From Alteromonas sp047556435 (GTDB lineage Bacteria; Pseudomonadota; Gammaproteobacteria; Enterobacterales; Alteromonadaceae), in NCBI RefSeq assembly GCF_047556435.1, contig NZ_CP180210.1, forward strand, positions 1,178,001 to 1,242,000: 64,000 nucleotides of DNA, read 5' to 3'. Position 1 is the stretch's first letter. Each line of letters opens with the position of its first letter. This document shows positions 61,001 to 64,000 of the stretch, piece by piece. The notes beneath the pieces were generated by a model. That model ran no database searches, was not told the DNA's origin, and saw nothing but the letters and a program-made list of their open reading frames with translations. Made by a program: the position numbers and the translations under genes.

Positions 61001-61435
61001 GTGGAGATTGCAAATACACAGATTGGCCAGAATTTTGCTGCAACAACAGCAGAAAAGGTACCGGTGCGCGTTGATTCGATAGGACCTGTGGAGTCATCGA
61101 ATGACTCAACGGAGCCCTCAGTTGAAAATGCGCGAGCAAAAGATCTTCAAGTTGAGCGTGAAAATGCCGATAACCTGAATAGAGAGGGGCAAGCTGAAGA
61201 TATTGAGCTTGCTGTACAAGAGGTCCAGGCATTTTTACAAGTACAGAACAGAAATCTGGCATTTTCCATAGATGAAGATACGCAACGTTCTGTTGTCACC
61301 GTTAAAGATTCTGAGTCAGGTGACGTAATACGCCAAATTCCTTCTGAAGAAGTGCTAAAATTAGCAGAGCGAATTAAAAGTCTTCAGGAAGATATCGGAA
61401 GTAGCGTAGGAGTGCTTGTTAACAACAAAGTGTAG
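61001..61435 (+). CDS. flaG: Flagellar protein FlaG
   Basis: FlaG limits filament length in polar flagellates. 144 aa from GTG 61001, preceded by AAGGAGG at 5-nt spacing, which rejects the longer frame from a TTG at 60974. The C-terminal FlaG domain is clear: VQAFLQVQNRNLAFSIDEDTQRSVVTVKDSESGDVIRQIPSEEVLKLAE (shown as family context); the N-terminus is low complexity. Confidence 0.93.
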   Translation: MEIANTQIGQNFAATTAEKVPVRVDSIGPVESSNDSTEPSVENARAKDLQVERENADNLNREGQAEDIELAVQEVQAFLQVQNRNLAFSIDEDTQRSVVTVKDSESGDVIRQIPSEEVLKLAERIKSLQEDIGSSVGVLVNNKV

Positions 61436-61446
61436 TGAGGTGAGTA

Positions 61447-62880
61447 ATGACTATTCAATCGTTGGGTGTTGGTTCAGGGCTTGCGCTTGATGATCTTGTC
61501 TCGCAATTGCTTGATGCTGAACGAGCACCAAAAGAAAACCGCTTAAATCAGCGGGAAGAACGGATTGAGGCTGAAATTTCAGGCCTCGGTCAAATTAAGT
61601 CTAAGCTGTCGGATTTCAAAGACGCTGTAAATGATTTAAGACGCGACAATGATATAAATGGTCGCGAACCTACCATTACCAATCCTTCTGAAGATATCGA
61701 GATATTAACTGCTGAGGCAACGAACTCGGCATTAAAAGGAAGTTACAAAGTCGCGGTGACTGAACTCGCCAGCGGCAGCAGAATTACCACAGACGATGGT
61801 GCGTTTTCGTCTTCGTCCGATGCGGTCCTGACTTCAGGTAGCGGCTCGTTGACCTTTTCTGTAGGCGGCTCTGACAGCTTCTCAGTCAATGTTACCAGTG
61901 GTATGACGCTGACTCAGCTTCGCGAAGCAATAAATAACAATTCTGACAACTTCGGTGTGAACGCCAATATTATTGATACCGGCACTTCAGCTGGTCCTAA
62001 ACTCGTTTTTACGTCCGAAAAGACGGGTAATGGAAATGACCTGGTTATCAATAACGATGGTGGTAACACCGAGCTTGATCGTCTTTCAACAACCGGTGGC
62101 GTTGGCAGCATCAGTGCAGCCAATATTGAAGCTGCTACGAATGCGAAGGCGACAATAGACGGTATTCTCGTAGAGAGCGAGACGAACAAGTTTGAAAATA
62201 CGATCCAAAACGTCTCGTTCGAAGCCAAAGAAGTCTCGCCTAAAGACACCTCTGGCGAATTTATTACTTCCAAGCTGGAAATTGGTTACGATCGAGAGGG
62301 TTTAGATAAAAAAATCCGCGATTTTGTCGATAACTACAATGGTCTGATAAAGGAAATTGAAAATTTAACCAAATACGGTGAATCAGATTTGGAAGATGAT
62401 GGCGCATTAGCTGGTGATTCGTTGTTACGGGGCATTCAAAGCGGTTTGGCGTCAATTGTCGGCGGTAGCGTCTCCTCTTCATCACTTGGCGGATTATTTC
62501 AGTTGGGTATTGAGGTCAACTCGGAGGGTCGCCTGGAAATTGGTGACACTGATTTTGGGTTGGGAACCGGTGAAGAACGCCTGAGTGACGCGCTGGATGA
62601 AAGCTTTGACGATATCGCAGCGTTGTTTACCGACGAAAAAGAGGGGATTGCGGTTCGGTTATATGAGTTCGCTGACCAGTATACCTCCTACAGTGGACTT
62701 ATCAGTCTGCGCGAGCGTTCAGCGAAAGATGATCGGGAACAGCTTAACGATGATCGTGAGAGATTAGAACTTCGAATGGTTAATTACGAGCAAATACTGC
62801 GGGATAAATATTTGAACCTCGACCAAACCGTTGCACAGTTAAACCAGACCGGGTCAGCATTATTGGCCGCGCTTGGGTAA
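61447..62880 (+). CDS. fliD: Flagellar filament cap protein FliD
   Basis: FliD caps the filament and guides flagellin insertion. 477 aa; N-terminal IQSLGVGSGLALDDLVSQLLDAERAP is the FliD_N signature and the C-terminal coiled region RLELRMVNYEQILRDKYLNLDQTVAQLNQTGSALLAAL is typical. 11 nt after flaG. Confidence 0.96.
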   Translation: MTIQSLGVGSGLALDDLVSQLLDAERAPKENRLNQREERIEAEISGLGQIKSKLSDFKDAVNDLRRDNDINGREPTITNPSEDIEILTAEATNSALKGSYKVAVTELASGSRITTDDGAFSSSSDAVLTSGSGSLTFSVGGSDSFSVNVTSGMTLTQLREAINNNSDNFGVNANIIDTGTSAGPKLVFTSEKTGNGNDLVINNDGGNTELDRLSTTGGVGSISAANIEAATNAKATIDGILVESETNKFENTIQNVSFEAKEVSPKDTSGEFITSKLEIGYDREGLDKKIRDFVDNYNGLIKEIENLTKYGESDLEDDGALAGDSLLRGIQSGLASIVGGSVSSSSLGGLFQLGIEVNSEGRLEIGDTDFGLGTGEERLSDALDESFDDIAALFTDEKEGIAVRLYEFADQYTSYSGLISLRERSAKDDREQLNDDRERLELRMVNYEQILRDKYLNLDQTVAQLNQTGSALLAALG

Positions 62881-62899
62881 TGAATAGTTAGGAGTAGTT

Positions 62900-63328
62900 A
62901 TGGCACTTAAAGGCATTAATGCATATCGGCAGGGTAACATTAAGCAAGATGTGGCAAGTGCAGATCCGCATCGTCTTACGTTAATGTTAATGCAGGGTGC
63001 GCTTGATAGAATCGCTTACGCCAAAGGTGCGATGGAGCGAAAAGACTATGTGGGCAAAGCTGACTATATATCAAAAGCGTCTGCGATTCTGATCCATCTT
63101 CGCGATACACTCGATTTGGATATTGGTGGAGACACTGCCGAGAATATGTTTGCACTCTATGATTACATGACGGAGCGGCTGAGTGATGCACATGTTAAGA
63201 ATGACTTGAATATTCTTGATGAGGTATCTAGTCTATTAGCACCCATTCGCGATGCATGGCTGCAGATTCCTGAGGATGCAAAACAGGAAGCTTTTGAAGC
63301 CCAGCGTCAAAGACGACAAGCTGTGTGA
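62900..63328 (+). CDS. fliS: Flagellin export chaperone FliS
   Basis: FliS binds the flagellin C-terminus to prevent early polymerisation. 142 aa, four-helix protein: INAYRQGNIKQDVASADPHRLTLMLMQGALDRI and the DIGGDTAENMFALYDYMTERLSDAHV region. Its ribosome-binding site AGTTAGGAG contains an 8-nt match to the anti-SD loops of the flagellin region. Confidence 0.95.
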   Translation: MALKGINAYRQGNIKQDVASADPHRLTLMLMQGALDRIAYAKGAMERKDYVGKADYISKASAILIHLRDTLDLDIGGDTAENMFALYDYMTERLSDAHVKNDLNILDEVSSLLAPIRDAWLQIPEDAKQEAFEAQRQRRQAV

Positions 63329-63636
63329 AACCAGAGCAACTCAATCATTCCTATACCCCAACAGCGCTACGAGAAATCAATCACAAGATCGCAGCGCTGT
63401 GCGACAATCCCTCTGCAACAGACGTTGAGTCGCTTAACGCGCTACTAAAAATTCGCGATGAACTTATTGTCAGCCATCTTGAATCCCTCAGTCCTGAAGA
63501 TAAAAAGATTTTTGCGACAAAAGAGATCAGGGTTAATGACATTATGAAAGAGGTGGCGCAGACCTTGCTTAAGTCAGCTAAAGACGACGCGTCTCACTTT
63601 GTGAGAAGCCAGGTTGCCATAAAAAAATATAAGTAG
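63325..63636 (+). CDS. FliT-like flagellar chaperone (tentative)
   Basis: 103 aa, helical and charged, GTG start overlapping the fliS stop (GTGTGA), so translationally coupled. Position after fliS and size match FliT, the FliD chaperone, but sequence similarity to FliT is not obvious to me; the name rests mainly on context. The following 63637-63868 is non-coding with no clear promoter. Confidence 0.6.
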   Translation: MKPEQLNHSYTPTALREINHKIAALCDNPSATDVESLNALLKIRDELIVSHLESLSPEDKKIFATKEIRVNDIMKEVAQTLLKSAKDDASHFVRSQVAIKKYK

Positions 63637-63868
63637 GGCTGAGTTAAAACTGATTGGATTGGTAAAAACATGGACTAACAGTAGTCATCTATGGCTAGTG
63701 GAGAATTAAGCCCAACGCAGTTTCTGATGATAAGACTGCTATAGTAACGTAGTTCAGCATAACAACTGTGTATGAAACCGATGGGGACCGGGCCTATTTG
63801 AAGAGCCGCTAAACTCCGGAAAAAGAATTTTGTAGCAGACGATGCTCACTATCACTGGAACAACTATA

Positions 63869-64000
63869 ATGACAGTATTCGAAAATAAAACAGTGTTAAT
63901 TACAGGCGGAACTGGCTCTTTCGGACACAAATTTGTTGACTATCTTCTACAGTCCTGTAAGCCAAAAAAAATAATCATCTACTCCCGGGATGAGCTAAAA
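63869..64000 (+). CDS. pseB: UDP-N-acetylglucosamine 4,6-dehydratase PseB-like (N-terminal 44 codons, cut by window edge)
   Basis: ATG at 63869 opens MTVFENKTVLITGGTGSFGHKF... with the Rossmann NAD(P) motif GGTGSFG, then YSRDELK, which is typical of PseB/FlaA1-type inverting dehydratases rather than of GalE. PseB begins pseudaminic acid synthesis, used to glycosylate polar flagellins. Truncation leaves alternatives such as CapD-like short enzymes open. Confidence 0.8.
   Translation, partial: MTVFENKTVLITGGTGSFGHKFVDYLLQSCKPKKIIIYSRDELK

Noticed and set aside
1..64000. Insertion sequences, prophage genes, CRISPR arrays, rRNA
   Set aside because: None seen on either strand; all long frames are accounted for by recognised or described genes.

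Overview
This is one contiguous stretch of a gammaproteobacterial chromosome, most likely from the order Alteromonadales (Alteromonas relatives). The evidence is the fused housekeeping order glnD-map / rpsB-tsf-pyrH-frr-uppS-cdsA-dxr-rseP-bamA-skp / fabZ-lpxA-lpxB-rnhB-dnaE-accA-tilS, the Vibrio/Alteromonas-type polar flagellum genes (FlgT, FlgP, several flagellins, FlaG), and marine-type accessory genes such as a GH97 glycosidase. The genus is an inference; no rRNA is present to test it. I saw no insertion sequence, prophage or CRISPR array.

Layout. 1-2237: glnD (cut by the window edge) and map on the minus strand. 2378-22088: a long plus-strand block for translation factors, UMP kinase, envelope biogenesis (undecaprenyl-PP, CDP-DAG, MEP pathway, RseP, BamA, Skp, lipid A), DNA polymerase III alpha, acetyl-CoA carboxylase alpha and TilS. 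Notably lpxD is absent from its usual place between skp and fabZ; a terminator sits there instead. 22171-37952: a looser accessory region with a diguanylate cyclase, a cation/proton antiporter, a PspB-like protein, TadA, MltF, PurL, SmrA, a glutamate-receptor-like ion channel, PPK2 and GH97, plus two small ORFs of 50 and 46 codons. 37987-38062: tRNA-Arg(CCU).

38222-63636: flagellar cluster. It holds flgT, flgP, flgAMN, cheV-cheR, flgBCDE, flgFGHIJKL, a sialidase-like beta-propeller gene on the opposite strand, four flagellin paralogues, flaG, fliD, fliS and a FliT-like gene. Sigma-54 (-24/-12) promoters are readable before flgP, flgA, flgB and flgF. Sigma-28 promoters are readable before flgM, flagellin 2 (weaker) and flagellin 4. 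This fits the sigma-54 to sigma-28 hierarchy known for polar flagella. The window ends in a pseB-like gene, which suggests pseudaminic-acid flagellin glycosylation next door.

The most unusual signal is RNA-level and lies between the flagellin genes. Downstream of flagellin 1 and again downstream of flagellin 3, a stem-loop exposing CTCCTAACG sits directly before a Rho-independent terminator. The first of these carries a 15-nt perfect complement to the ribosome-binding site of flagellin 2; the second has its own sigma-70-like promoter and looks like a ~76-nt small RNA. The leaders of flagellins 2 and 3, the best-matching targets, both carry a hairpin with an A-rich (ARN)4-5 loop, an Hfq distal-face type motif, just upstream of GTTAGGAG. 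Together these suggest an undescribed base-pairing circuit that sets relative flagellin expression. This is inference from sequence only.
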